From Lepidostoma basale (taxonomy: Eukaryota > Arthropoda > Insecta > Trichoptera > Lepidostomatidae), in the NCBI GenBank assembly GCA_022606425.2, contig JAHDVF020001034.1, positions 434,001 through 498,000 of the forward strand: a DNA stretch of 64,000 nucleotides, in the 5' to 3' direction. Position 1 is the stretch's first letter, and the number at the start of each line of letters is the position of its first letter. Below are positions 10,230 to 21,090 of the stretch, piece after piece. Both the position numbers and the translations under genes were made by a program. The notes under the pieces are model-generated. The model searched no databases. It was not told the origin of the DNA and saw nothing but the letters and a program-made list of their open reading frames with translations.

Positions 10230-10374
10230 AATACATATAAAATTATACCCATTAAAAATAATTTGCATATATCAGAGGTTTTCAAGTTTTAATTATCTCT
10301 TTAAATGGTGTTCTGTATAAAAGCGCATTAATTTGTCGGTAGCGAACACCCAAACCTATATGCACATTTCCACA
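10230..10374. repeat. Interspersed ~145-bp repeat, copy 2
   Basis: Second copy of the 8388-8534 repeat, differing at a handful of bases and likewise abutting an RTE-A minus-strand fragment. Confidence 0.8.
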
Positions 10375-10534
10375 GGACAGGACACAGAAAGAAGAAGAAG
10401 AAACGTTCATTTTTGCTATGTAAATTTGAATTTATTCTTTATACTCCATGTTTTCATGGTTTATGACAATTATTTATGTTGGATCATTATAACAATGTAT
10501 TCTATATATAATATAAAGATATATTTGTCATTTC

Positions 10535-10635
10535 ATTCGACACTCTATCATACACAGATTTTCCACCCATTCCTCTAAAAGATCTCACTTCTACTACATT
10601 TATTTTAATTTCATCTTTCTTTTGCCAGTACAATG
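10535..10635 (-). mobile_element. RTE-A small fragment
   Basis: CATTCGACACTCTATCATAC, CACAGATTTTCCAC and TCATCTTTCTTTTGCCAGT match the minus strand of RTE-A from YDRVSN to NWQKKDE. No tail or open frame. Confidence 0.75.
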
Positions 10636-10639
10636 TACA

Positions 10640-11243
10640 ATGCATAACCATTTCTGTACACTATTGTGTCGTTAGATTCTAGTTCAGAGACCAAAGCCAT
10701 TACATGCATTCCGTCACCTCTCGTTACCTTTACTTTGTCACAAATTATTATTATTTGAAGTGTTCCCTGTCCGTACTCGGAATGCTAACATTGTCGGCTC
10801 GCTATTTGATTCCTAATGTAATCTATTGTAAGTGCAACATACTATTTCTCGATTCACGGCATCAAACGGTGTACCGCTCACGTCGTTACAAAGTTGAGGG
10901 ATGGACAATGGTCGCTAAACTGACTCAACGCTCTTAAAACTACAATAGTATTCAATTTTATTCAATATTGATCAAAACATCAGTTTTCTATATTTTTATA
11001 TCATACATTTTATGAGTGACATATGAGGGTATTATTTGCAAACCCGGCAAACTCCACCAACAATCAAAAGTGAGATATGAATTGGGTCTTATCATAATAC
11101 ATTTGCCCACAATTTTTATTGATTTTCAGTTTCAAATTCGGCTTCATTCTGAAGAATTTTGCTATTAAAATTTTACTTTAATTATCAACATAATGATGAT
11201 TATTTCATGGCTGATTACTTTTAAAATACTAACTGGTTGAGTG
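10640..11243. other. No gene recognised
   Basis: AT-rich spacer without a recognisable gene or repeat. Short frames here show no protein-family signature. Confidence 0.45.
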
Positions 11244-11590
11244 AATGTGCTAAATTAAAAAAACGGTGGATTCGTGGAACATAAATTAAATAGACAATAT
11301 GTGCACCATCTAAAAAGAACATTTTGTGTTAAATTATTTTTTATTTAATTTTATATCATTGTATTTTATATTATTAGTTTTAGATTTATTTTGTGGGTGT
11401 TGCACGATCGAAGTGTGCGCGGGAGATGCCTATTGGTGGCGATGAGGTTCGCAACCCATCACACCGCGTCTCCCGCGGAGCGAAAAGAGAAGGATGGAGT
11501 GCCGCATCAGTAAAAGTGTGACAGTCCATTCTTTCTGCCTACCCTTTCAGGGAGATGGCGTGATGGTTAGTTAGTTAGTTAGTTAGTTAT
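11244..11590 (+). mobile_element. SINE-R copy R2, ~345 bp
   Basis: Aligns end to end with the minus-strand copy at 55149-55520. Shared blocks are GTGCTAAAT, CGGTGGATTCGTGGAACAT, a T-rich stretch, GTGTGCGCGGGAGATGCC, GAGGTTCGCAACCCATCAC, GCGTCTCCCGCGG and GAAAAGAGAAGGATGGAGTG, then the RTE-A-like 3' end GGCGTGATGGTTAG with a (TTAG)n tail. GGTTCGCAACCC resembles a pol III B box, but no well-spaced A box is visible. It is 5'-truncated relative to R4. No ORF. Confidence 0.85.
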
Positions 11591-12212
11591 GTATTATTCT
11601 ATATTATACCTTCATAATAAGTATTAAACCTTTATTATTGGAAACCCTTATTATTTAAAGGTACAAATATGACATCAAAGATACTCTTAAAAGTGTAAAA
11701 AAACTTTTTTTAATTTATAAAAAAAATCATGAAGACTGGAAACATTATGTTGGCTTTTCAAAGTGCTTGATTGTAGCTGTTTTTTTTGCATTTTTGAGAA
11801 TTTAATAAATATAATTTAATTATTTAGAGTGTTTGATGTCATTTTAAACGCAATGTTGATAAGCTAGTAATTACACTTCGTCGGTAGAAAGAAGAAATGA
11901 TAAGCATCTAAATCTGATACAGCAAACGGGCATTTTTCATTTAATTCTTTAATGATTGTATGAAACCGAGAATTTCCGGTGCAGTGCGCGGAGGCCTTAC
12001 CTCTGGGCTGCTGGCTCATAACGTGCAATGTCGCTAAATGTCCCATTATTAACTTCATTATTATATGTGTACTTCCTTTGCCAGTACACTTCTTGGTACA
12101 ATATTAATTAAGTAAGCATTTGAAAAGCATTGCAATTTCACAACACTTTTTTATAAAGCATTTACCCAAAATATGCTATAAATTCGTGCTACCACTTTCA
12201 TTTAAAATAAAA
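11591..12212. other. No gene recognised
   Basis: AT-rich spacer. No coding, RNA or clear repeat signature apart from the following RTE-A copy. Confidence 0.45.
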
Positions 12213-12405
12213 ACTAACTAGCTAACCATCACGCCGTCTCTCCGAAGGGGTAGGCAGAAAGAATGGACTGCCACACTTTTCTTTCCTGATATATTTCTCT
12301 CGCTTCCTCAACATTCATACATCGTGTCATGCACGCGCGTCGATTTCTCTGACTCCTCACATGGCCGACATTCGATATTTGATTTATTTTATCGTGCCAC
12401 GTTTT
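12213..12405 (-). mobile_element. RTE-A (subfamily a) 3' fragment
   Basis: A CTAACTAGCTAACC tail on the left, then complements of the SAYPFGETA, CQERK, CMNVEEAR, RRAC and TWHD regions. It stops at the TWHD region, against a small inverted repeat. Confidence 0.88.
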
Positions 12406-12453
12406 TCATTATTATTTTTAACTAGTTCCATTTACAACTAGTTAAAAATAATA
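12406..12453. repeat. Perfect small hairpin at RTE-A truncation
   Basis: 20-bp arms ATTATTATTTTTAACTAGTT and its complement around an 8-base loop CCATTTAC. The loop and TAGTTCCATTT resemble RTE-A sequence ~50 bp further upstream in the element, suggesting a snap-back or template-switch event at the truncation. Confidence 0.8.
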
Positions 12454-12944
12454 ATGAATACAACAAATGCTTGATTTGAATTGATTGAGCATTCTAAAGT
12501 GACGCTTTCAATGTTTGTACTCGTATATATAAAATAGTTTTTTATTAAAACATTTTTTTGAAATTGGATTTTTTAAGAAGTATCTGGAAGTGGAATCGTG
12601 ATGTTAGATCGCGTGGAGTTCCCTGAAGCAGGTAGGTGAACGTTTTATTCGCTATAGATGCAATTAAAATAACAACAATTCATAGGATTAAATGAGATAT
12701 GGTACCTAACTCTGGGCGGACATTAACAAGTTTATTCGTTTGGCTGGATACTGGAATTAGCGAGGTCGCGCTCGCTTACCTGGGATGCATTAATTATGTT
12801 GAAATTTCATTAAATAATCAACGGGAATAATATATCGGAAGCTGGGAACGTAATTACAATGAACTGAACGGGTCCAGCCAGTCGGGCCAGTGGCAGATCG
12901 TCTCTGTATTGTAATTAAATTTATTTATTTATTTATTTACATAT
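12454..12944. other. Non-repeat island with homeodomain-like cores
   Basis: The stretch 12600-12920 has higher complexity than its surroundings and several ATTA/TAAT cores within mixed-composition sequence. No ORF or repeat family was recognised. It may be old unique noncoding sequence. Function is untested. Confidence 0.35.
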
Positions 12945-13065
12945 ATTAGATATGTACAAGTGACCCAAAGAGCCACGGAAAGAGCCATGTTAGGAATAAG
13001 CCTAAGAGACAGAGTCAGAAATGATACAGTGGTGGAAAAAACAAATATTAAATTAGCTTTTAATA
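12945..13065 (+). mobile_element. RTE-D LINE, left segment
   Basis: Encodes VTQRATERAMLGISLRDRVRN and DTVVEKTNI, the block before the K-x-Q-W-x-GHV motif of a lepidopteran RTE. The frame resumes at about 13605 after an insertion that carries an FB-C piece and a CR1-like tail. Confidence 0.8.
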
Positions 13066-13074
13066 TTAACTATC

Positions 13075-13258
13075 TTGGATTAATTGTAACTCAATAGAGA
13101 CGAATATGCAAATTGGAAACAGAATATGATGATCGAGGTGTTTACATGAATTATGACCTGTCATTGGTTGGGTTAAGCGCACGCTTTATGTAATAAAACT
13201 TTCCCCATTCCACCTTTTCTTATGACCACATTAACTATCTTACCTCAACCATACAAGT
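13075..13258. repeat. FB-C element, partial
   Basis: GGATTAATTGTAACTCAATAG, GACCTGTCATTGGTTGGGTT and CCCCATTCCACC are FB-C blocks. The foldback arm is missing on the right. Confidence 0.75.
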
Positions 13259-13269
13259 ATACAGACAAA

Positions 13270-13548
13270 CAAAACAAATGGACATATCAGACCTAATCAA
13301 ATTCGAGACCTTGAAAATTGTACCAAGAGTGACCATGGATGAGACAACAGACATCAGCTACAAATTAACCAAAAATTCAGACGTACACAGACACTTGATA
13401 AGGAACTGTGACAGATATCACTTACCGAATCCACGAACTAAGACAGGACAATCAAGGATATTGAACAATGGGCTGAAACTTTACAATGAACTACCAAAAG
13501 ACACAAGGAGTCATCAGATCAATTTAAAATATACCTGAAACATTATAT
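13270..13548 (+). mobile_element. LINE C-terminal relic (CR1/Rex-like)
   Basis: An open stretch of about 86 codons ends LIRNCDRYHLPNPRT, RILNNGLKLYNELPKDTR, then a stop. The LYNxLP block followed by a short basic tail is the usual end of CR1/jockey-type reverse transcriptase ORFs. An A-rich, T-rich tail follows to about 13600. The polymerase itself is absent. It lies inside the RTE-D copy. Confidence 0.55.
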
Positions 13549-13604
13549 AGTTAAGTAAGATAACCCAATTGTTTTTTTTTTTAAATTAATTAAATAAAAA
13601 AATA

Positions 13605-13796
13605 AAAAATATCACTGACAGCATCCACCAGGTAGAGGCCCTAAAGTTTCAATGTGAAGGTCACGTACCCAGAAGCTCGGAAGAAAAATGGACAAGAAGA
13701 CTGCTGACTTGGAAACCGTGGACGGCAAACAGAAAGGGCGACCACAACTTCGGTGGAAGAATGACCTGAACAGAGATGACGGAATAACCTGGATGC
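13605..13796 (+). mobile_element. RTE-D LINE, right segment
   Basis: Continues RTE-D with ITDSIHQVEALKFQCEGHV, RSSEEKWTRR, KGRPQLRW-like and AGKAWMQ-like blocks. KFQCEGHV corresponds to the KWQWAGHV of the 35.0-kb copy. One indel shifts the frame near 13725. Confidence 0.78.
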
Positions 13797-13798
13797 AA

Positions 13799-13990
13799 TA
13801 AAAACACTTTGTATTTAACCACGGTATATTTGGTTATCATAGTTGATGCCAACTAGATTTGCTTGTATCAGGGTGGTAAAATAAGTTATTATATCGCCCT
13901 GATGAAGCTTGGGTATCAGTGAAACTAGTTTTGCATCAATTGTAATTACCATACCGTGGTTAAAAACAATTTACTTTTTATATTTTTCAT
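13799..13990. repeat. FB-E foldback element, complete hairpin
   Basis: The left arm carries CTTTGTATTTAACCACGGTA, then TTGATGCCAACTAG. The right arm carries CTAGTTTTGCATCAATTGTA and CCATACCGTGGTTAAA. The centre holds TCAGGG/CCCTGA around GATGAAGCTTGGG. It is a noncoding MITE-like element, close to perfect over ~60-bp arms with scattered mismatches. Confidence 0.85.
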
Positions 13991-14199
13991 ATCGTCGATA
14001 TGAAAAATTAATTTAAAATCTGCTTTATATTAGTTTTGATCTTTTTCGTGCGAATGGCTCGTTTCGTTTTACCTATGCATTTTCGAATGTTTGGCATTGC
14101 CGTAGCAAGGAGAAATTTATCATTCACATAAAATATCACAAAACGTCCACAAAAAAGGCCTTTTCTTTCTTATTAAATAAAGAAGCATTAATTAAATAG

Positions 14200-14530
14200 T
14201 CAATTGTTTTGTCCGAAACACTATGATACTTCAACATTATTACTGTTAAAATTTAAAACACTGTTATAATATCACAATTTCTTTTTATTCACAGAGAGTG
14301 TCGCGACAGCTGTTTCGCCAACCGATGTTGGCATCAGGGTATAGGTATTAACAAATTAAAAGACTTACTATTTATTGGGTAAAGGGATATATTTTCCCTA
14401 TAAATAATAAATATTTTCATTTGTTACTTTAGTTTATTGAAACACCTGATGATACCAAAATCGGTTGGCGTAACAGCTGTTGCGACACTCAAGTGTTTAA
14501 AAATTTAACAGTAATAAAGGAGCATTGTTA
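14200..14530. repeat. FB-B foldback element, complete
   Basis: The outer GTTTTGTCCGAAACACTATG end and arms with GCGACAGCTGTTTCGCCAACC are repeated inverted as GGTTGGCGTAACAGCTGTTGC. The centre is AT-rich. Confidence 0.85.
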
Positions 14531-14864
14531 TTGGTGGAAAGATATTTTTTGGTCGTATTTCCACGAGACTCCAGTGCCCCGGCATCCGAGTCCAGGCCAA
14601 GAGGCGTACGCATTCGCCTGTCCGCTACTCTCAAAATTTATTGAAAATGTTATTATTATTGTTGGACATTTTAAAATTATGTTTAGAAGGAATGCTGTAA
14701 ACAGGTACAATGTAATGGCATCATAATTACAACACAATATCATTTTATGAGACTGTAATACGAGAGATAAATATATCGTTATATATATAAAACGTTGTAA
14801 TAAAGATACGATATAAATAATTGTTATAAACCATGAAAAAATAGAGTATAATGAATACACTCAA

Positions 14865-15102
14865 ATTTGAAACGTCTGTTTTCTAGAACTTTTTATATTA
14901 TATCAGAGTGACATGTTTCACTTTGCTAAGACAGCAAAAATTAACTATAATCATTTATGAAAACGTCTGCTTTCTAGAACATTTTTATATTAAATGAGAG
15001 TGACATGTTTCGCTTTGCTAAGACATGCTTAAACCAATAGTATTATCAATATTCATCCTTAGCAAATGGAGACATGTCACTATCATAAAATATAATATTA
15101 AT
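14865..15102. repeat. FB-A foldback element, rearranged
   Basis: Two tandem left-arm copies (GTCTGTTTTCTAGAAC and GTCTGCTTTCTAGAAC, each followed by GAGTGACATGTTTC) and one inverted right arm (CTTAGCAAATGGAGACATGTC). The duplicated arm makes this copy unusual. Confidence 0.75.
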
Positions 15103-15583
15103 CCTTATGTATGGAAGCGAATCATGGAACTGGTAAAAAAAGGATGTTAGTAGAATAAATGCAGTAGAAATGAGATCTCTTAGACGAATGTGTGTATAAT
15201 CTTTGTATGATAGTGTCGAATGAAAATATAAGGAGTGAATGCGGTACGAATAATGGATTTATGAACAAAATAATGAAAGGATCATTAAGATGGTTTAGAC
15301 ACATGGAAATAATGAATGAAGAAAGAATGAAAAAAGAGTATACTCGTATTTTAACAATGTGAATGGAACTAGAAATATAGGAAGACCGAGGAAAACGTGA
15401 CGCGATCAAATAAATAAAATATTTAATGTCGGACACGTCAGGAGTCAGAGAAATCGACGTGCGGACAAGATACGATGTATGCATGTTGAGGAATCGAGGG
15501 AAATATGTCTGGAAAGAATTGTATGGCAGTCCATTCTTTCTGCCTACCCCTTAAGTGAGAAGGGGTGATGGTTAGTTAGTTTT
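15103..15583 (+). mobile_element. RTE-A (subfamily a), 3' half
   Basis: Runs from the LMYGSEAWNW region (CTTATGTATGGAAGCG) to the 3' end GGGTGATGGTTAGTTAG. Many small indels and stops destroy the ORF. The order of landmarks is complete. Confidence 0.9.
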
Positions 15584-15589
15584 TGAATT

Positions 15590-16284
15590 CTTGTAAAACA
15601 GTAGTTTTAATCAATATTTATTGATTTATTAATGCCTTAGCAAATAAAATAAAAAAAAATTAATAATCAATGCTGAAAGGTCGCTTCAAGTATTTTTTAA
15701 ATTATGCCCGTTCAGATGGAAAACATTGATATTACCAAAATGCTTATAATAGTTGTAGCTAATCCGGTACATTTGCGCGCTCTGAGCGTAGTTAGTGCGA
15801 TAAGCTTGAATACGTATTCTTTATTTTTGGCTCACAATAAAACATCCTCAGTAATCTCCCACATACTGACCATGTTTATTGCAATAAATTTTTTAAATTC
15901 ATAGCAAATTAATTTATCGACTGCTTTTTTAAAAGCTCAACCATAAAGACGTATGTCACAATAAATTCTGGTAACGGGGAATTTATACTCTGGGATACAT
16001 TTTATTATTTGAAAATAGTTATTTATTGGTTAGCCAGCAGTTCGAAACTGGTTTCCGTTGAATGGAGGGGTATTTGAGTGCTTCAATATTTTACAATGTC
16101 CTTAATAAATTATATTTTAATAAGACTTCAACTTCAATATGTAATAGGAACACATTTTCATAAAAATGAATTACACAGTACCTTCCTATGTGAGAACGTC
16201 AAGAATTCGTGTTTTCACACAAGGTGTTCAGAAATTTGTTTTTATAATATATACATATAGGCCATAGGGGTATCATTTTATTTC
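15590..16284. other. No gene recognised
   Basis: AT-rich sequence. Two short frames (15704 and 16078) have no family signature. Confidence 0.45.
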
Positions 16285-16520
16285 TAAAAGAGTTCTTTGT
16301 TTCTTGAACAATTTACTGAATTTCCATATTATAAATTTTTTTACTAACGAAAAACTCAGATTTTTAGATTTTTTATTTTAATTTACAGAAATGACATCTT
16401 TTGCATTAAAAACAAATGCCTCAATACCACAAAACATGCCATTCCCCAAAAAAAAATTTATCAAATTTTAAGAAAACAGGCGTTTTCATTCGTATTAACT
16501 ATTTATAATGGAGTTTTATA
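16285..16520. repeat. FB-A element, decayed
   Basis: The outer ends TTTGTTTCTTGAACAATTTA and GAAAACAGGCGTTTTCATTC plus GTATTAACTATTTATAATGG match FB-A termini. The inner part is not alignable by eye. Confidence 0.5.
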
Positions 16521-16971
16521 AATCAATTTTCAATTAATTTAAAACACTGGAAAATTCACTTTTTTTTTAAATATGTTGAAAATTCAAATAAAATTATTAT
16601 TCACAAAATGATTTCCCTATTCACCAATTTCTCCATTAATACTTTTTTTTAAATCTTTAATCTCTCAAGTTCCAATCCCTAATATTAATATTTAACTATG
16701 CATAATTTATTAATTTGTATCTAGACAACATATTTTATATAAATTTAGATTATTCTTAATTTAAAAGTTGGTGTTTCCGTGTAATTTGTACTAATTAAGG
16801 ATAACTATGTTTACTTCATAAATCTTCCTTTGTTTTGAATTTATTTATATTTTCAACTTAAAAGAAGAAGAGGTCAGTCCCGAAACATGTTGCGACTTTT
16901 TTTTAAATTTGATTTATAAAAATATAAGTGTTATAATAGTGAAAGTAGATAATACAATGTTTTAAATTATT

Positions 16972-17058
16972 CAAAGCGCCCTTAGCGTGAATTGTTCACG
17001 AAAATGGCGCTCTACAAATTAGCCTTATTTTTATTATTATTATTATTTATGGAATTCC
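16972..17058 (+). mobile_element. L2/CR1-like LINE 3' end
   Basis: AGCGCCCTTAGCGTGAATTG and AAAATGGCGCTCTACAAAT match the 3' end of the L2/CR1-like copy at 45.0 kb. An (ATT)n tail follows. Only the 3' UTR remains. Confidence 0.8.
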
Positions 17059-17059
17059 A

Positions 17060-17871
17060 GAGGTTTTATAATTGAACTGAAAAAAAAATAGATATAAAGA
17101 ATATTTCGGTACTAATTTGGCAAAAGTTCCCCGATGCGTTTTTTGGTGAAATTGAGTTATATACCATCAGTATTACTTTTGCACATTCAACGTTTATGTT
17201 TTGACAAAACGTTAGAGCTCTACTTTTTTTTAAATTTTTTTATGCATTTTATTTTATGCACAATCGCATTCAACCCCTATTTTTTAAATTTAGTTACTGA
17301 TATATCTTGTAGATTACGTTATGCATCGAAAATTGACATTTGAAATAAACAATTTGGAAAAAAATAACATGTTTACAAATAATCAAAATAATGTAAAAAT
17401 CTTATTTTTGCTCTCCTGTTAAATTCATAAAAAAGCAGTTGGGACCTTTTGCCAAATAAGTACCGATTTATGCATTCAAATGGAAACCTCGCTTTAGGTT
17501 TCCAGAATACACACGCGTTGACATTTTTTCTTTGAATTGATAAGGTTAATATATTAATTATGACGAATTGATTTTTGTTGTAGAATTCATGGCTTAATAG
17601 ATTTCGGCGGTTTTACATCATTGCATTTAGAGATACGTTTGTTTTTTAATACATCCAAGATTAATCATGACTAGTTGCAACTCGTGAATCATTCACGGAA
17701 GGAAAGATTTTCTACCATTTAAAAACTTGGTCTCATGTACAATCGTCATCAGTACCTACCTAATGAGTTTTATTAAATTGAATATTTTTTTCACACGCTT
17801 TAAAAAAATCGCATTTAACTACACCAAATTGAACTCCTTTCGTTTTCTACACGTCATACGCTTCTGAGATA
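17060..17871. other. No gene recognised
   Basis: AT-rich spacer with no recognisable ORF family, RNA gene or repeat. Confidence 0.45.
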
Positions 17872-18085
17872 GAAAAAGAGGAAGTCTGCGGAAAACGTGG
17901 CATGATCTAATCAATCAAATATGAAATGTCGGTCACCTGTAGAGTCAAAGAAATCGACGAGAGTGCATAACACCATGTATGAATGTTGAGGAACCAAGAG
18001 AAGTTTGTCAGGAAAGAGCAATAAGACAGTCTCTTCTTTCTGCCCATCCCTTCGGGGAGACGTATTCGTTTGTTAGTTAGTTCAA
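17872..18085 (+). mobile_element. RTE-A 3' fragment
   Basis: Covers RGRPRKTWHD-like sequence (GGAAAACGTGGCATGATC), the RRNRRAC and CMNVEE blocks and SILSAYP-like sequence. It ends TTTGTTAGTTAGTTC. Frame disrupted. Confidence 0.85.
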
Positions 18086-18159
18086 CTAAATTAGTAGTCA
18101 TTGGAATCAAGTAAGTACTTACAATAATTAGGGTAGTAAGTACTTATTTATATTTAATA

Positions 18160-18340
18160 ATTATTACGAATGAAAACGTCTCTTTTCTTGAAGTTATATT
18201 ATTGTATACTTTATGGGAAAAATTTAATGCAAAAACACACAATAGAAAATGCCGTAGTCGGGCGACACACATCATTCCCATAAAGTACAATAAAACATTT
18301 AGAAAACAGACGTTTTCATTCGTATTATTTGGGGTTATTA
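18160..18340. repeat. FB-A element with nonstandard centre
   Basis: Outer arms ACGAATGAAAACGTCTC and AGACGTTTTCATTCGTATTA, inner ACTTTATGGG / CCCATAAAGTAC. The centre (18230-18275) differs from other FB-A copies. Confidence 0.75.
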
Positions 18341-18364
18341 ACTTATACCCTTTATACCGAGCAA

Positions 18365-18862
18365 AAGTCATTAAAGCCTCTGCTGTATCAGGATGCCTGA
18401 AGAATCTAGTCTGGAAGAACAAGTACATGCGTATCGACAGCAAGATCAGAATCTATAAAACATGCGTGCGACCTATCATGACGTACGCTGTAGAGACGCG
18501 GGCCGACAGTGTGCGAACCAAGGGACTACTGAGAACATGGGAGATGAAGGTCCTAAAATCAATTACTGGAAAAACTTTCCGAGATCGTGTCCGCAATGTA
18601 GACATAAGAAAAACTTGTGAAATAGAGGATATCTTTCAGTAGAGTAGATCCAGAAGAAGATACTGGAGGGATCATGTAGCCCGAATGGATAGTGACAGAC
18701 TTGCATATACAGCCGCTTATGAAATCCCCTCCGGACACCGCCCACCTGGAAGACTGCCTAAGAGATGGAAGGACAGCTGGATCTCATCATCCGACGAGAT
18801 ATGATTTCTGTGTCACAGATCACCAGATCTATTAAAAGAAGGAAAAGAAGAAGAGGAACTTA
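18365..18862 (+). mobile_element. RTE-B LINE, C-terminal part, best copy
   Basis: Encodes ASAVSGCLKNLVWKNKYM, SKIRIYKTCVRPIMTYAVE, RTKGLLRTWEMKVLKSITG, FRDRVRNVDIRKTCEIEDI, then after a stop RRRYWRDHVARMDSDRLA, PSGHRPPGRLPKRWKDSW and a terminal SPDLLK-like block. It ends in a GAA-rich tail (AAGAAGGAAAAGAAGAAG). This is the C-terminal half of an RTE-clade endonuclease/reverse-transcriptase ORF. The RIYKTxVRP, LLRxxEMKVLRxI and GRPPKRW order is well known in insect RTEs. The YADD core and endonuclease are absent. One premature stop lies near 18640. Confidence 0.88.
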
Positions 18863-18864
18863 TA

Positions 18865-19677
18865 CCCTTTCATTATCGTTTAAAAAATACATGAGGACCC
18901 AATTAATTCTCTAAACCTATCTACATCCACGCCATTTTATCTATCGAAATACGGGGCTAATTGGGAATAAAAAGTTAATTGATCAAGAAGATATGCTCAC
19001 TTTATTTATAATACAATAATTAAAACGGTAGACAGTCATCGTTGGCAAATCGAAATATAACGTGTGCTAATAATATTTTGAATATGAATATTCATAAGAA
19101 CAGGAATGTTTAGACAGAAATGACTTCAAACGCCAAAGCAATAAACTAAACCTCGATTAGTTTTTACCGTTCGTAATTTGACTTGAAACTTTTAACTTTT
19201 CTTAATTCAGTTTTTAAATCTCTAATTTGGAGACTAATTGCTTGATTTCTTTGAATCGCTTTAATTAACGCTTTTTTCTTCTTTGGAATCTCAAATAGAC
19301 AACTTCATTTTATAATTATATAACTAATATGGCTGCCGACGATATATAACCTTAATTAGAAGAAAGTTATGAATGTATGGATATTACTAACAAGAGTTTT
19401 AAATATTCTCATTTGCTTAACATAACGCAGAATTTCTTAATTTTGTTTTAATACTTGATTATTTTTAACATCTTATTAATCGCTCTGGTAGAGAAATTTC
19501 GTTTAAAAATGTCCAATTTGACTTCGTGTATATTAAACAATGCCAAAGTAAGGCAAATCATCATCAATTTTTAATAAAACAAAATTTTTAGAAAACATTT
19601 ACATCAATTTTCAATGATAAGTATTGAAAAAGATATTTCATTAGTTTCCAACTAAATATTATGAAAGACATTTAGTC
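18865..19677. other. No gene recognised
   Basis: AT-rich with a few mixed-composition patches (18900-19060). No coding or repeat assignment. Confidence 0.45.
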
Positions 19678-19915
19678 TCAATAGATGGCGCTAGTGTAGG
19701 TTGACCTAAAAAATGTGAAGTGTTCTTAACATAGTGGCATATATACGAGTACATATTTCAACAACAAAAAAATTGTCAGACATGGTGGTCGTAAGAAGGG
19801 CGGAATGGGGAATGTTGTTAACATAAAGTGATTGTTTAACCCAACCAATGACAGGTCATAAGTCCTGTAAACTCCTTGACTACCATATTCTGTTTTCAAA
19901 AAACAATTTACATCT
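19678..19915. repeat. FB-C element, partial
   Basis: TAGATGGCGCTAGTGTAGG, GTGGTCGTAAGAAGGGCGG, CCAACCAATGACAGGTCATA and AAACAATTTACATCTTCC are FB-C blocks in the forward orientation. The far arm is missing. Confidence 0.8.
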
Positions 19916-20084
19916 TCCTTATTATGGAAGATTTTATGAAAAATTATTTTATAACTGGTACATTTGTAATAAGTAAAAATTTGATTTATTTATTGTTTCT
20001 TGAACAAAAGTGTGAAATTCCATACAAAATAATAAATATTAATGGAAATTTCCTTTTGTATAATCATTTAATTTGTATAATTTC

Positions 20085-20205
20085 ATTTGTATAATTAATT
20101 AATTTATTAATAAATAAATAAATTAATTAATTAATTAACTAATTAATTAATTTCATTTGTATAATTAATTAATTAATTAATTTGTGTTTAATTTGTATAA
20201 TCATT
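20085..20205. repeat. (TTAA)-type low-complexity tract
   Basis: Runs of AATT/TAAT tetranucleotides with an interrupting TTTCATTTGTATAAT unit that recurs three times. Confidence 0.85.
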
Positions 20206-20224
20206 TAAGGATATTTTATATTCC

Positions 20225-20432
20225 ATACCATTAATGATTTTAGATAAACTTAAGGCGTTAACACCGTGGAATTCCATTATGACGAATTTAAAACACTTTT
20301 TTTCACTTTTGAGTTTATTTTTCTCGACATGTTTCGAAGGCTTTACACCTTCATCATCGGGAGAACGATGTAAACTGAAACATGTCGAGAAAAATAAACT
20401 CAAAACTGGAAAAACAGTGTTTTAATTCATGA
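20225..20432. repeat. FB-D foldback element
   Basis: Arms contain GAGTTTATTTTTCTCGACAT and its complement (ATGTCGAGAAAAATAAACTC) around a CGAAGGCTTTACACC/TCATCATCGGGAGAACG centre. The left end has AAGGCGTTAACACCGTGGA, a terminus shared with FB-F. Confidence 0.85.
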
Positions 20433-20462
20433 AAATTCACCAATTATGATATTACACATGTT

Positions 20463-20738
20463 TCTATTTTTGACACAGTTTAAATTACTAACCATCACGC
20501 CGTCGTCTTCCCGGAGGGTTAAAAAGAAATAATGGACCGCCACATTATTCTCTCCTGACATATTTCTCTCGATTCCTCTACATTCATACATCGCGTCGTT
20601 CACTCGTTTTTTCCATGTGTCCAAACCATCTTAAAGACTCTTTCATTATTTTGTTCATAACACTTTCATGAGCACTGCATTCACTTCATTTATTTTAATT
20701 CGACACTATCATACACAGAGTTACCTCACATTTATCAA
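20463..20738 (-). mobile_element. RTE-A 3' fragment with internal deletion
   Basis: ACTAACCATCACGCCGTC at left, then complements of the CMNVEE region. It jumps from the RRAC region directly to the RWFGHM region (TTTTTCCATGTGTCCAAACC), deleting the TWHDQI segment. It ends near GAGTTACCTCACAT. Confidence 0.85.
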
Positions 20739-20864
20739 TGATTTTTTTTTTAAATAAAATGCTTATTATTACAAAGTTTATGTACCTATTCATGTTTCTG
20801 TTCCTAACCCGGGTATGTAAAGAAATAACGTTTTACTCTCGTTAAATCTGATAATATCTAAGCA

Positions 20865-20942
20865 ACGCAAAACATGTCATTTCCATAAAATAGAATACAA
20901 CTTCCAGAAAACGTACATTTTTTTTCAGGCCAATTGGGATCA
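20865..20942. repeat. FB-A half element
   Basis: AAAACATGTCATTTCCATAA, CTTCCAGAAAACGTAC and GCCAATTGGGAT resemble one FB-A arm. Confidence 0.5.
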
Positions 20943-20951
20943 AAAAACTCA

Positions 20952-21090
20952 TTATTTATTTTTCATTATTTTATTTATAACACTTTTATTTGCACCGCAT
21001 TAACTTCTTATATTTGCATTTGACACTCTATCATACACAGATTTACCACACATTCGTCTAAGAGATATCATGTCTACTTAATTTATTCTA
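20952..21090 (-). mobile_element. RTE-A fragment, head-to-head with next copy
   Basis: Complements of MNKIMK, CGANE, YDRVSN, CGKS and NAVEMR run up to 21090. There the next RTE-A copy begins on the opposite strand at nearly the same element position. Confidence 0.82.

Noticed and set aside
13278..13538. Independent host gene
   Set aside because: The LYNELP-type end and the A/T-rich tail fit a LINE ORF terminus. It sits inside a split RTE-D copy.
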